Shown: positions 31,917 to 41,671 of the stretch, piece after piece
How positions within the stretch are numbered: the first letter of the stretch is position 1
Layout: each line of letters begins with the position of its first letter
Assembly (NCBI RefSeq): GCF_001879205.1
Contig: NZ_MLFK01000001.1
Span: 124,001 to 188,000 of the forward strand
Reading direction: 5' to 3'
DNA length: 64,000 nt
Source of the DNA: Flavobacterium johnsoniae
GTDB lineage: Bacteria; Bacteroidota; Bacteroidia; Flavobacteriales; Flavobacteriaceae
Translations under genes and position numbers: made by a program
The notes under the pieces: model-generated
What the model was told of the DNA's origin: nothing
What the model saw: the letters and a program-made list of their open reading frames with translations, nothing else
Database searches by the model: none

Positions 31917-32753
31917 ATGAACAGACTTATCTCTATAGAATTGCAAAAAATCTGGAAAAACAAAGCCAGTCGTATTTTAACAATAACGTATTTTGTCCTG
32001 CTTTCCTTTATCGCCTTAATTGCTTCAATTAAATTTGATTTGGGAGTTTTTAAATTCCATTTGGCCGAAATGGGTATTTTCAATTTTCCGTTTATATGGC
32101 ATTTTAATACTTACATTGCTGCTCTTCTTAAATTTTTTCTTGCTATTGTAATTGTTTCCATGATGGCAAACGAATACAGTTATGGCACTTTAAAACAAAA
32201 TTTGATTGACGGTTTAAGCAAAAAAGAATTCATTCTCTCTAAATTTTTGACTGTTGTGCTTTTTGCTTTGTGCTCTACTATTTTTGTTTTTATAATGAGT
32301 TTACTTCTTGGATTCAGTTTTTCATCTTACAATGAATTTGATGTTATTTTCATGGATTTAGATTATTTACTGGCCTTTTTTGTAAAACTAACTGGTTTCT
32401 TTGCTTTCTGTTTATTCTTGGGAATTTTGGTAAAACGCTCTGCTTTTGCATTAGGTTTTTTGTTGGTTTGGAGCATTTTGGAAGGAATTATAAAGGGAAT
32501 TCTAACTTTTAGAATTTTTCCTCAAAGCAACACCGGAGATTATATTATGCAATTCTTTCCACTAGAAGCAATGTCTAACTTAATCATTGAACCTTTTTCA
32601 AGATTATCTATAATACGAAGCATAGGAAATCAAATGGGAGTTGAAAGTACAAAGGATTATGGAGTACATTATTTCTCTATTTTAATTGTATTAATCTGGA
32701 CATTTTTATTCGTATATTTTTCTTACAAATTATTAAAAAATAGAGATTTATAG
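31917..32753 (+). CDS. ABC-2 type transporter permease
   Basis: The 278-residue protein starts with a short cytosolic segment (MNRLISIELQKIWKNKASR) typical of ABC-2 permeases, followed by six helices, with EYSYGTLKQNLIDGLSKKEF between helices 2 and 3, a conserved coupling region for the ATPase. It is the membrane partner of the upstream ATP-binding protein. Substrate unknown. Confidence 0.88.
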   Translation: MNRLISIELQKIWKNKASRILTITYFVLLSFIALIASIKFDLGVFKFHLAEMGIFNFPFIWHFNTYIAALLKFFLAIVIVSMMANEYSYGTLKQNLIDGLSKKEFILSKFLTVVLFALCSTIFVFIMSLLLGFSFSSYNEFDVIFMDLDYLLAFFVKLTGFFAFCLFLGILVKRSAFALGFLLVWSILEGIIKGILTFRIFPQSNTGDYIMQFFPLEAMSNLIIEPFSRLSIIRSIGNQMGVESTKDYGVHYFSILIVLIWTFLFVYFSYKLLKNRDL

Positions 32754-32768
32754 TATATTTGTTATACT

Positions 32769-35108
32769 ATGAATTACACAAGAAGTTTTTTTATTTTTCT
32801 ATTTTTATGCGTTTCATCTTTAAAGATGAATGCACAAGTTATAAGCATTGATGATACAAAAACACCACAGCAGCTCATTGAAGATATTTTAATAAATAGT
32901 TCATGCGCTGCTGCCACAAATTCTACAGGTAAGGGAGATAATTTTAGACCCGGAAAACAAAGTTTTGCTTATTTCAACAGGAACGGAAGCAATTTCCCTT
33001 TTACCGAAGGAATAGTTCTGGCAACATCAACGGCTCAAAGTGCAGTTGGACCTTTTGTAAGCGAGCTTGTAAGTAATGACAGTCCAAACTGGCTTGGCGA
33101 CAATGATCTTGATCAGACATTGGGCAGTCATTCTATAAATGCAACAGTATTAGAATTTGATTTTGTTGCTTCGGCAAATTCATTAAGTTTTAATTACATT
33201 TTTGCTTCAAATGAATATCAATACGATTATCCATGTAACTATTCAGATGGATTTGCATTTTTAATCAAGGAAGTTGGAACCACAAATCCTTATAAGAATT
33301 TAGCCGTAATCCCTAATACCAATACCCCTGTTTCATCTATTGACATCCGTCCAAAAATTGAACCGGGTACAAGACCTGGAGGCTTCACTTATACTGGCTG
33401 CGAAGCCGCGAACTTAAGTTACTTTAATGGTTTGAACAACAATACAAGTCCGGTAAATTATGCCGGACAAACTGTTGTTATGACGGCTCAATCTGATGTA
33501 ATTGCAGGAAAAACATATCACGTAAAACTGGTAATTGCTGACGACCGAAATAGAAACCTCGAATCAGCCATTTTTCTTGAAGCCGGAAGCTTTGCATCAA
33601 AAATTCTTCTGGGCCAGGATCGTACAATTGCCACAAACAACCCTGCTTGTTTTGGAGAAGAAATCGATCTTAACAGTAATCTTGATCCTGCTGCTTATAC
33701 TTTTAAATGGTTTAAAAAAGATAATCCTGCCGTTGTTCTAAGTACAAATTCTACTTATAAGGTTACAAATGCAGGAAATTATAGAGTTGAAGCCACCGTT
33801 ATTGGTACAACCTGCCTACTGTCCGGAGAAATAAAAATTGATTATGCTGCTGAAATTCTTTCAACAAATACAATCCTTCTTCAATGTGATGATAACACAG
33901 ATGGAATTTCAATTTTCAACTTAAGTAAGGCAGATAATATTGTAAAAAATAATGTCCCAGCCATTATAAATGAAGGATATTATGTAACACTAGCAAATGC
34001 CCAAACTAAAACAAATAAAATTGCTGTACCAAATACGTATACAAATACGGCAAACAATCAAATTGTTTATGCCCGTCTAGAAAATGAATATGGCTGTTTT
34101 ACAACTGCCGAAGTAACGTTACAAATTGCAGCTACATCAATAGCAGATCCTGCTCCAATAAATACCTGCGATGGAGACGGAATACAGGATGGTTTTTACC
34201 AATTTGATTTGAATGCAGATGTTACACCAAAAATTACTGCCGGATTGCCAAGCGGATTAACTGTCAATTATTATTTAACAGCTAATGATGCTTTAACAGA
34301 AACAAATCAGCTTTCTAATATTTTTAAAAACACTACCGCTTATAATCAGACTATTTACGCCAGAGTTGTCAACGGTCCTGATTGCTACGATATTGTACCG
34401 GCTGCTCTTGTTGTGAATACTTTTGATCCGCCGAATTTTGAAGATGAGTCGGAGTTTTTATGCCAAAATAGTGATGTAACATTAACCGTAGCTTCAGGAT
34501 TCAGCAGTTATTTATGGAGCAATGGTGAGACCTCAAATTCTACAACCATAACAGTTCCCGGCGATTACTCTGTAACTGTAAAAGATGCAAATGGATGCGA
34601 AAAAACAAAAAAGTTTAAAGTAATATTATCTGAACCTGCCACAATAACAAATGCAGTTGTTAAAGATTTTTCCGGAAACGATAATTCTGTTCTAATCGAT
34701 TATACTGGAGTTGGAAATTATGAATTTTCATTAGACGGATTAACTTTTCAGGATGATCCTTTGTTTACCGGAGTAACTGTAGGAACTTATAACGCCATTG
34801 CAAGAGATAAAAACGGATGCGGATTATCAAATTCATTTTTGGTTTATGTTTTAGATTATCCTAGATTTTTTACGCCAAATGGAGACGGTTATAATGATTT
34901 ATGGGTTATTGAAGATTCTAATTTACTTCCTGACTACACGATACACATTTTTGATCGTTACGGAAAATTTTTAAAAGAAATGAACAAGAACAGTGTAGGC
35001 TGGAATGGATTATACAACGGTCAGCAGCTTCCTTCTGATGATTATTGGTTTACTTTGATCTTTGTTGACGGCAGAAATGTAAAAGGACATTTTAGTTTAA
35101 AAAGATAA
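32769..35108 (+). CDS. Choice-of-anchor L protein with T9SS type B (gliding-motility-type) sorting domain
   Basis: The 779-residue protein has a signal peptide ending at MNAQ and a choice-of-anchor L domain at about 30-280 (TPQQLIEDILINSSCAAATN; FNYIFASNEYQYDYPCNYSD; FAFLIKEVG). Immunoglobulin-like repeats follow, then a C-terminal type B sorting domain with FFTPNGDGYNDLWVIED, IHIFDRYGKFLKEM and GWNGLYNGQQLPSDDYWF. It should be exported by the type IX secretion system to the cell surface. A role in adhesion is likely for the family. A TATATTTG word ends seven bases before the ATG. Confidence 0.92.
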   Translation: MNYTRSFFIFLFLCVSSLKMNAQVISIDDTKTPQQLIEDILINSSCAAATNSTGKGDNFRPGKQSFAYFNRNGSNFPFTEGIVLATSTAQSAVGPFVSELVSNDSPNWLGDNDLDQTLGSHSINATVLEFDFVASANSLSFNYIFASNEYQYDYPCNYSDGFAFLIKEVGTTNPYKNLAVIPNTNTPVSSIDIRPKIEPGTRPGGFTYTGCEAANLSYFNGLNNNTSPVNYAGQTVVMTAQSDVIAGKTYHVKLVIADDRNRNLESAIFLEAGSFASKILLGQDRTIATNNPACFGEEIDLNSNLDPAAYTFKWFKKDNPAVVLSTNSTYKVTNAGNYRVEATVIGTTCLLSGEIKIDYAAEILSTNTILLQCDDNTDGISIFNLSKADNIVKNNVPAIINEGYYVTLANAQTKTNKIAVPNTYTNTANNQIVYARLENEYGCFTTAEVTLQIAATSIADPAPINTCDGDGIQDGFYQFDLNADVTPKITAGLPSGLTVNYYLTANDALTETNQLSNIFKNTTAYNQTIYARVVNGPDCYDIVPAALVVNTFDPPNFEDESEFLCQNSDVTLTVASGFSSYLWSNGETSNSTTITVPGDYSVTVKDANGCEKTKKFKVILSEPATITNAVVKDFSGNDNSVLIDYTGVGNYEFSLDGLTFQDDPLFTGVTVGTYNAIARDKNGCGLSNSFLVYVLDYPRFFTPNGDGYNDLWVIEDSNLLPDYTIHIFDRYGKFLKEMNKNSVGWNGLYNGQQLPSDDYWFTLIFVDGRNVKGHFSLKR

Positions 35109-35128
35109 AGAATCTAATTTAAGGCATA

Positions 35129-35166
35129 AAAAAATCCCAAACTCCTAATTGGAATTTGGGATTTTT
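35129..35166. terminator. Bidirectional terminator
   Basis: AAAAATCCCAAA (35130-35141) pairs perfectly with 35155-35166, with an A run before and a T run after, between the ends of convergent genes. Confidence 0.87.
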
Positions 35167-35186
35167 ATATTGAGAGTTAAAACTTA

Positions 35187-36983
35187 TTAGATTTTATATC
35201 TTTTTCTATCAGTTTCACTTAAATAAATCTTTCTTAAACGAAGAGATTTTGGAGTAACTTCAACATACTCATCTTTTTGAATGTACTCTAAAGCTTCTTC
35301 TAATGAGAATTTGATAGCAGGAATAATTCTTGCTTTGTCATCAGCTCCAGATGAACGTACGTTTGAAAGTTTTTTCGTTTTAGTTACGTTAACAGTCATA
35401 TCATCGCTACGAGTGTTTTCTCCAATAACCTGACCTTCATAGATATCCTCGTTAGGATCAACGAAGAATTTACCACGATCTTGTAATTTATCGATAGAGT
35501 AAGGAATTGCTTTTCCGTTTTCCATAGAGATTAATGAACCGTTGTTACGTCCAGGAATTTCTCCTTTGTATGGTTCGTATCCTATGAAACGGTGTGCCAT
35601 AATAGCCTCACCAGCAGTAGCAGTAAGCAATTGATTTCTTAAACCGATAATTCCACGAGATGGAATATTAAATTTAATAATCATACGCTCTCCTTTACCT
35701 TCCATAGAAAGCATTTCACCTTTACGGATAGTTACAAATTCTACCGCTCTACCTGAAAGGTTTTCTGGCAAATCGATTGTTAATTCCTCAATTGGCTCAC
35801 ATTTAACACCATCAACTTCTTTGATGATAACTTGCGGCTGTCCAATTTGAAGTTCGTAACCTTCTCTTCTCATTGTTTCAATAAGAACAGATAAGTGAAG
35901 TACACCACGACCAAAAACCATGAATTTATCAGCAGAATCAGTTTCTCCAACTTTCATCGCTAAGTTTTTCTCAAGTTCTTTTGTCAATCTTTCTCTAATG
36001 TGTCTAGAAGTAACAAATTTACCTTCTTTACCGAAGAATGGTGAATCGTTAATAGTAAACAACATACTCATTGTTGGCTCATCGATAGCAATAGTTTGTA
36101 AAGCTTCAGGATTTTCAAAATCAGCAATAGTATCACCAATTTCAAAACCTTCTACACCTACGATTGCACAAATATCTCCGGCAATAACTTCTTCTACTTT
36201 TCTACGGCCTAAACCTTCGAAAGTATGTAATTCTTTAATTCTTGATTTGATTACTTTACCATCTCTTTTTACCAAAGAAATTGGCATTCCTTCTTTTAGA
36301 ACACCTCTTTCAAGGCGACCAATAGCGATACGACCTGTAAAAGAAGAGAAATCTAAAGATGTAATTAACATTTGAGGAGTACCTTCAGAAACTTTAGGAG
36401 CTGGTACATTAGCAATAACCATGTCTAATAAAGGCTCGATATTTTCTGTTTGGTTCTTCCAATCGTCAGACATCCAATTGTTTTTAGCAGAACCATAAAC
36501 AGTTGGAAAATCTAATTGCTCTTCAGTTGCACCTAATTCAAACATCAAATCAAAAACTTTTTCGTGAACTTCTTCAGGAGTACAGTTTTCTTTGTCAACT
36601 TTATTAATAACTACACAAGGTTTTAAACCTAAGTCAATCGCTTTTTGTAACACAAAACGAGTTTGCGGCATAGGACCTTCAAAAGCATCCACTAGCAAAC
36701 ATACACCATCGGCCATGTTCAATACACGCTCTACTTCACCTCCAAAATCCGCGTGGCCTGGAGTGTCAATAATATTGATTTTTGTTCCTTTGTACTGAAC
36801 AGAAACGTTTTTAGAAGTAATAGTAATACCTCTCTCACGCTCTAAATCGTTATTATCAAGAATTAAATCACCTGTATTTTCGTTGTCACGAAATAATTGA
36901 CAGTGATACATAATTTTATCAACCAAAGTGGTTTTACCGTGATCGACGTGGGCAATAATTGCAATATTTCTAATAGATTCCAT
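35187..36983 (-). CDS. typA: Ribosome-associated GTPase TypA/BipA
   Basis: The 598-residue translational GTPase has G1 AHVDHGKTT at 11-19, the switch region with RERGITI, G3 [15 protein letters not shown] and G4 NKVDKE, an EF-G-like domain 2, and the BipA-specific C-terminus ([24 protein letters not shown] end and [18 protein letters not shown]). It binds 70S ribosomes and helps 50S assembly under stress and cold. Length and domains are standard. It has its own promoter. Confidence 0.97.
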   Translation of the reverse strand: MESIRNIAIIAHVDHGKTTLVDKIMYHCQLFRDNENTGDLILDNNDLERERGITITSKNVSVQYKGTKINIIDTPGHADFGGEVERVLNMADGVCLLVDAFEGPMPQTRFVLQKAIDLGLKPCVVINKVDKENCTPEEVHEKVFDLMFELGATEEQLDFPTVYGSAKNNWMSDDWKNQTENIEPLLDMVIANVPAPKVSEGTPQMLITSLDFSSFTGRIAIGRLERGVLKEGMPISLVKRDGKVIKSRIKELHTFEGLGRRKVEEVIAGDICAIVGVEGFEIGDTIADFENPEALQTIAIDEPTMSMLFTINDSPFFGKEGKFVTSRHIRERLTKELEKNLAMKVGETDSADKFMVFGRGVLHLSVLIETMRREGYELQIGQPQVIIKEVDGVKCEPIEELTIDLPENLSGRAVEFVTIRKGEMLSMEGKGERMIIKFNIPSRGIIGLRNQLLTATAGEAIMAHRFIGYEPYKGEIPGRNNGSLISMENGKAIPYSIDKLQDRGKFFVDPNEDIYEGQVIGENTRSDDMTVNVTKTKKLSNVRSSGADDKARIIPAIKFSLEEALEYIQKDEYVEVTPKSLRLRKIYLSETDRKRYKI

Positions 36984-37002
36984 TTGTGATTTTTAATGGG
37001 TG

Positions 37003-37010
37003 CAAAAGTA
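37003..37010 (-). promoter_or_regulatory. Putative promoter -7 element of typA
   Basis: The minus strand reads TACTTTTG, a TAnnTTTG match, 19 bases before the start codon. Confidence 0.55.
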
Positions 37011-37151
37011 CACTTTATTTTGATAAAAAAAACGTTTCTGTGATAGTTTGCGTATATACAAGTAATTAGTTCGTTAAACTAGTATTAATTTACCCCCTAA
37101 AATGAACTTTAGTTATTGTTTAGTTATAGTTAATTTAACTATATTTGAGTA

Positions 37152-38861
37152 ATGAAAAGTAAAACTCTCAAAATTACTCTCGTTTACGTTATCATATCGC
37201 TAATTATGGCCATAGTCTGTCATAATCTACTCACTGACTACTTTTTTCAATCCAAATATTCGTATTTATTTTTCCTTAAAGATGTTTTTTTCATCATCAC
37301 TACAGGATTCATTTTCAGATATATATTATCCGCAAATGAAAAGAAAAATATTTCTGTTTTTAAAAAATTAAACAGGACAAATGAAGAAATTAAGGAATCA
37401 AATGAAAAATATGATATCGTTGCAAAAGCAACAAGCGATACAATTTGGGATTGGAAAATTCAGGAAGACAGCATAAATTGGAACAAAGGTATTGAAAGTG
37501 TCTTTGGTTATAATCCGCAGGAAGTAGGAAAAACTTCAAAATGGTGGTTCGATAAAATTCACCCGGAAGACAGTATCAGAATGTCTATAAAATTATATTC
37601 ATTTATTGAGCAAAAAACAGAAAAATGGCAGGATCAATACCGTTTTAGATGTGCGGATGGAACTTATAAATACGTTTTAGACCGAGGTTTTTTGTTAAAA
37701 GATGAAAACGGAAGAGCTATTAGAATGATCGGGGCTATTCAGGATATCACCAAACAAAAAGAAGAAGAACAGCGATTAAAGCTTTTGGAAACCGTAATTA
37801 CACAATCTAAAGATTCCATTTTAATTACCGAAGCCAATTCTCTAGATCGCAAAATTCCACGAATTGTCTACGTAAATCCGGCATTTTCTCAAATGTCAGG
37901 TTATCAGTCTAATGAAATTATTGGAAAATCAACAAACATATTCAAAGGCCCAAAATCTGATTCTGAAGAATTAAAAAAACTTTTAAGGGCCATAAAAAAT
38001 GAGGAAGAATGTGTAATCGAAACAATAACTTATACTAAAACCAAAGAAGAATACTGGGTTCGTTTTGCCATGATCCCTATTTTTAACAACGAAGGAGTCA
38101 TTACACACTGGATTTCTATACAAAGAGATATTACAGATGAGAAAAAACTGGAAACCGAAAAAGAGCATCTCATTCGTGAGCTTACGCAAAACAATAAAGA
38201 CTTAAAACAATTCTCTTATATCACATCTCATAATCTCCGTGCACCGTTATCTAACTTAATCGGACTTTTAAATCTTATTGAAGATATTCCAATCGAAAAC
38301 GAAGAACTGGAAGAAATTTTGGCTGGTTTTACAAAATCGACACATTTATTAAATGAAACAATAAACGATCTGGTAAAAGTAATTATCATAAAAGACAATC
38401 CATCCATGCAAAAAGAAGAGGTTTCATTAAAAGAAGTCTTTGAAAATGTTTTTAGCCAGTTGTCTTTTCAAATTGAATTGCACAAACCTATTATTAAATT
38501 AAAGTTTGACAGAGTACCACTTTTAAATACAAATAAGGCCTACATAGAAAGCATCTTACTTAATCTGCTTACAAATTCAATAAAATACAAATCAGAAAAC
38601 AGAAAGCTGAAAATATCTATTACAGCCGAACAAATAGACCACCAAGCCATTTTAACCTTTAAAGACAATGGAATCGGAATAGATTTAGAAAGAAATCGCG
38701 ATAAAGTTTTTGGTCTTTACCAAAGATTCCATAACTATCCTGACAGTAAAGGGTTAGGTTTATACCTTGTAAAATCGCAGGTTGAAACAATGGGAGGAAC
38801 TATTACAATAGACAGTGAAGTTAATAAAGGCACCACATTTACTATAACATTTAAAAATTAA
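37152..38861 (+). CDS. PAS-domain sensor histidine kinase
   Basis: The 569-residue protein has two N-terminal helices (about 7-25 and 40-60), two PAS domains (about 85-200, with SDTIWDWKIQED, and 210-330, with FSQMSGYQSNEIIGKS), a HisKA region with His360 in FSYITSHNLRAPLSNLIGLL, and an ATPase domain with NLLTNSIKYKS, DNGIGI and GLGLYLVKSQVE. A single-domain receiver is encoded four bases downstream and is the likely phosphate acceptor. A TATATTTG word ends only four bases before the ATG, so the mRNA may be nearly leaderless. Signal unknown. Confidence 0.93.
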   Translation: MKSKTLKITLVYVIISLIMAIVCHNLLTDYFFQSKYSYLFFLKDVFFIITTGFIFRYILSANEKKNISVFKKLNRTNEEIKESNEKYDIVAKATSDTIWDWKIQEDSINWNKGIESVFGYNPQEVGKTSKWWFDKIHPEDSIRMSIKLYSFIEQKTEKWQDQYRFRCADGTYKYVLDRGFLLKDENGRAIRMIGAIQDITKQKEEEQRLKLLETVITQSKDSILITEANSLDRKIPRIVYVNPAFSQMSGYQSNEIIGKSTNIFKGPKSDSEELKKLLRAIKNEEECVIETITYTKTKEEYWVRFAMIPIFNNEGVITHWISIQRDITDEKKLETEKEHLIRELTQNNKDLKQFSYITSHNLRAPLSNLIGLLNLIEDIPIENEELEEILAGFTKSTHLLNETINDLVKVIIIKDNPSMQKEEVSLKEVFENVFSQLSFQIELHKPIIKLKFDRVPLLNTNKAYIESILLNLLTNSIKYKSENRKLKISITAEQIDHQAILTFKDNGIGIDLERNRDKVFGLYQRFHNYPDSKGLGLYLVKSQVETMGGTITIDSEVNKGTTFTITFKN

Positions 38862-38865
38862 AAAC

Positions 38866-39279
38866 ATGCTCGAGCAAATTTTATGCATTGATGATGACCC
38901 AATCACGTTAATGCTATGCAAAAAGGTAATTTCAAAATCATCATTCTCACATGAAATTATTACTGCTCAAAATGGCGAAGAAGCATTACACCATTTTAAC
39001 ACGTTAAAATACACTAACAGCAAAAACAAAGTAAACAAAAAACCAGAATTGATTTTTCTTGACTTAAACATGCCTGTTATGGGAGGATGGGAGTTTTTGG
39101 ATCATTTTACTTCCGAAGCTTATACTGAATTTAACACGGCGAAAGTCATCGTATTATCTTCTACCATCGACCCCGAAGATCTTGCAAAAGCAAAAAAATA
39201 CCCTATAATAATTGATTTTCTTTCTAAACCAATTACACAAGCCATGCTGGAATACCTTAAAAAGAAAATGGAAATTTAG
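38866..39279 (+). CDS. Single-domain (CheY-like) response regulator
   Basis: The 137-residue protein is a stand-alone receiver with CIDDDPIT at 7-14, phospho-acceptor Asp66 in LIFLDLNMP, Ser/Thr at VLSSTI and Lys in FLSKPIT. There is no output domain. It lies four bases after the PAS kinase and is almost certainly its partner, perhaps acting by protein contact or in a phosphorelay. Confidence 0.92.
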   Translation: MLEQILCIDDDPITLMLCKKVISKSSFSHEIITAQNGEEALHHFNTLKYTNSKNKVNKKPELIFLDLNMPVMGGWEFLDHFTSEAYTEFNTAKVIVLSSTIDPEDLAKAKKYPIIIDFLSKPITQAMLEYLKKKMEI

Positions 39280-39366
39280 GGCAAATTTACAATATCAAAA
39301 TTCTAAACTACCACACTCCGCACTTTCATTTAAAACTGGAATTTTAAAACCGAATATTATATAAAC

Positions 39367-39396
39367 AAAAAAAGCCCTCTAAAAGAGGACTTTTTG
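39367..39396. terminator. Bidirectional terminator between the receiver and rpsT genes
   Basis: A 12-bp stem with one mismatch (39369-39380 with 39384-39395) around CCTCT/AGAGG is flanked by A and T runs on both sides. Confidence 0.83.
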
Positions 39397-39418
39397 ATAT
39401 TTAGGAAATTGTAATTAA

Positions 39419-39670
39419 TTACAATTTAGCAACATGCTTAGTTAATTTAGACTTCAAGTTAGAAGCTTTATTATCATGAATGATGTTCTTTTTAGCTAAT
39501 TTATCAATCATAGAGATAACAGTTGATAATTTTGCAGTAGCATCTGCTTTATCAGTAGCTATTCTTAATGCTTTAATAGCATTACGAGTAGTTTTATGTT
39601 GATATCTGTTAAGAACTCTTCTTTTTTCGTTACTTCTGATTCTTTTTAATGCTGACTTATGATTTGCCAT
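39419..39670 (-). CDS. rpsT: 30S ribosomal protein S20
   Basis: The 83-residue basic protein begins [25 protein letters not shown] in part, the classical S20 N-terminus, and has the family's length and helical, Lys-rich make-up. S20 binds 16S rRNA early in 30S assembly. Two tRNA-Glu genes lie upstream on the same strand and may share its transcript. Confidence 0.97.
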   Translation of the reverse strand: MANHKSALKRIRSNEKRRVLNRYQHKTTRNAIKALRIATDKADATAKLSTVISMIDKLAKKNIIHDNKASNLKSKLTKHVAKL

Positions 39671-39822
39671 TTTCTTTTAATTTTAGATGTAATAATTTAT
39701 ATATACTAGTTAAAAAAGAAAAACCTCCCACAATTGCAAAACAATCACTTTGGTTTTAACTAATAAAATAAAAACCGAGACACCAATCTTTATTTTATAA
39801 AACTTATTTACAACTAATTTTG

Positions 39823-39894
39823 TAGTCTGTAAGGGAATCGAACCCCTGTTACCAGGACGAAAGCCTGGAGTCCTAACCCCTAGACGAACAGACC
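39823..39894 (-). tRNA. tRNA-Glu (anticodon TTC), copy 2
   Basis: The minus strand reads GGTCTGT for the 5' acceptor arm and ACAGACT for the 3' arm, followed by discriminator A, with a G1-T72 wobble. The D arm begins GTCTAGGGG, the anticodon stem CCAGG/CCTGG closes the loop CTTTCGT with anticodon TTC, and the T loop is TTCGATT. CCA is not encoded in full. Confidence 0.95.
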
Positions 39895-39939
39895 AATTTC
39901 CTTCTAAGTTTTCTTCAATTTATAATAAAATTGAAATTG

Positions 39940-40011
39940 TAGTCCGTGGGGGAATCGAACCCCCCTTACCAGGATGAAAACCTGGCGTCCTAACCGATAG
40001 ACGAACGGACC
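39940..40011 (-). tRNA. tRNA-Glu (anticodon TTC), copy 1
   Basis: The minus strand reads GGTCCGT and ACGGACT as acceptor arms with discriminator A, D arm GTCTATCGG, anticodon stem CCAGG/CCTGG with loop TTTTCAT (anticodon TTC) and T loop TTCGATT. It differs from the neighbouring copy at several stem positions while the anticodon is the same. It lies 45 bases upstream of that copy. Confidence 0.95.
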
Positions 40012-40033
40012 GTGTATTTCTCTAATGCGGATG

Positions 40034-40063
40034 CAAAGATACATCTATTTTTTAGTTGCACAA
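40034..40063 (-). promoter_or_regulatory. Promoter of the tRNA-Glu pair
   Basis: The minus strand has TTG (40063-40061), a 19-base spacer and TATCTTTG (40041-40034), a full match to the Bacteroidota consensus, 22 bases before the first tRNA. It may also serve rpsT. Confidence 0.75.
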
Positions 40064-40091
40064 TAGCTGATGCATTTTTTTTTATTTTTTT

Positions 40092-41570
40092 TTAATATGC
40101 CTTAGCAAACAGTACCCTCTTAGTCGACGGACTACCAGTAAACACGCAGGTTCCCGTCTCTTCAACTGCATCCAGAGGAATGCATCGAATCGTTGCTTTT
40201 GTCAAATCTTTTATCTTCTCTTCGGTTGCCGCAGTACCATCCCAATGAGCAGAAATAAACCCTCCTTTTCCTTCTAAAACTTCTTTAAACTCCTCAAAAT
40301 TATTTACTTCTGTAATATGAGTATTGCGATAGTTTAACGCTCTGTCAAATAAATCCTTTTGAATCTGTTCTAACAAATCATTTACATATTCAACAATTTT
40401 CTCTGCAGCTACAACTTCTTTTGACAAATTATCACGTCTTGCCACCTCAAAAGTTCCGTTTTCTAAATCTTTTGGACCAACAGCAATTCTAACAGGCACA
40501 CCTTTCAATTCCCATTCAGCAAATTTAAATCCTGGTTTTTGAGTTGTTCTGTCATCATATTTAACCGAAATCTTAAGCTTTCTCAATTTAGCAGTCAGTT
40601 CATTAACCGCAGTTGTAATCTGAGCCAATTGTTCGTCTGTTTTATGAATAGGAACAATTACCACTTGTATTGGAGCTAAATTTGGAGGCAGCACTAACCC
40701 CTGATCATCAGAATGTGTCATAATCAACGCTCCCATCAAACGGGTAGAAACTCCCCAAGATGTTCCCCAAACGTGCTCTTGTTTTCCTTCCGCATTAGCA
40801 AACTTCACATCAAATGCTTTTGCAAAATTTTGCCCTAAGAAATGCGAAGTTCCTGCTTGTAATGCTTTTCCATCCTGCATTAAAGCCTCAATACAATATG
40901 TTTCATCTGCACCCGCAAAACGTTCACTTTCTGTTTTAATCCCTTTAACAACAGGAATTGCCATAAAAGTCTCAGCAAAATCTGCATAAACGTTCATCAT
41001 TTTTTCAGATTCTTCCAAAGCTTCTGCTTTTGTTGCATGAGCTGTATGCCCTTCCTGCCACAAAAATTCTGCAGTTCTTAAAAATAAACGCGTACGCATT
41101 TCCCAACGCACCACATTTGCCCATTGATTAATCAGCAAAGGCAAATCTCTATAAGATTGTACCCATCCTTTATATGTAGACCAGATAATCGCCTCACTTG
41201 TAGGCCTAACAATAAGCTCTTCTTCCAGTTTAGCATTTGGGTCAACCATCAGCTTTCCTTCTCTATCCGGATCATTCTTTAATCTATAGTGCGTTACAAC
41301 AGCACACTCTTTCGCAAATCCTTCTGCATTCTTTTCCTCAGCCTCAAACATGCTTTTGGGAACAAATAAAGGAAAATAAGCATTTTGATGTCCTGTTTCT
41401 TTAAACATTCGATCTAACTCTGCCTGCATCTTTTCCCAAATTGCATAGCCGTACGGCTTGATCACCATACATCCTCTAACTCCTGAATTTTCAGCTAAAT
41501 CTGCTTTGACAACCAGCTCATTATACCATTTCGAATAATCTTCTGATCGCGTAGTAAGGTTCTTACTCAT
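40092..41570 (-). CDS. proS: Prolyl-tRNA synthetase
   Basis: The 492-residue class II enzyme has the short archaeal/eukaryotic-type architecture without an editing insert: motif 1 region [17 protein letters not shown], motif 2 [20 protein letters not shown], motif 3 [20 protein letters not shown] (in part), an anticodon-binding domain, and a C-terminal tail ending KRVLFAKAY. It charges tRNA-Pro in the cytosol. The gene lies upstream of the tRNA-Glu pair on the same strand. Confidence 0.97.
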   Translation of the reverse strand: MSKNLTTRSEDYSKWYNELVVKADLAENSGVRGCMVIKPYGYAIWEKMQAELDRMFKETGHQNAYFPLFVPKSMFEAEEKNAEGFAKECAVVTHYRLKNDPDREGKLMVDPNAKLEEELIVRPTSEAIIWSTYKGWVQSYRDLPLLINQWANVVRWEMRTRLFLRTAEFLWQEGHTAHATKAEALEESEKMMNVYADFAETFMAIPVVKGIKTESERFAGADETYCIEALMQDGKALQAGTSHFLGQNFAKAFDVKFANAEGKQEHVWGTSWGVSTRLMGALIMTHSDDQGLVLPPNLAPIQVVIVPIHKTDEQLAQITTAVNELTAKLRKLKISVKYDDRTTQKPGFKFAEWELKGVPVRIAVGPKDLENGTFEVARRDNLSKEVVAAEKIVEYVNDLLEQIQKDLFDRALNYRNTHITEVNNFEEFKEVLEGKGGFISAHWDGTAATEEKIKDLTKATIRCIPLDAVEETGTCVFTGSPSTKRVLFAKAY

Positions 41571-41633
41571 ATTATATAGTTTGGCACAAATTTTGTTTTA
41601 ATAATTTTAACTAAATAGTTTGACAAAACTAAC

Positions 41634-41641
41634 TATTTTTG
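41634..41641 (+). promoter_or_regulatory. Putative promoter -7 element of the low-complexity lipoprotein gene
   Basis: TATTTTTG matches TAnnTTTG 30 bases before the ATG at 41672. The region is shared with the divergent proS gene. Confidence 0.5.
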
Positions 41642-41671
41642 TAATGTGCAACAATAAAAAACACGACAGAT

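Noticed and set aside
35920..36375. Open frame of 151 codons opposite typA
   Set aside because: It lies fully inside the well supported typA gene on the other strand and its composition mirrors the typA codons. It has no promoter or homology that I recognise.
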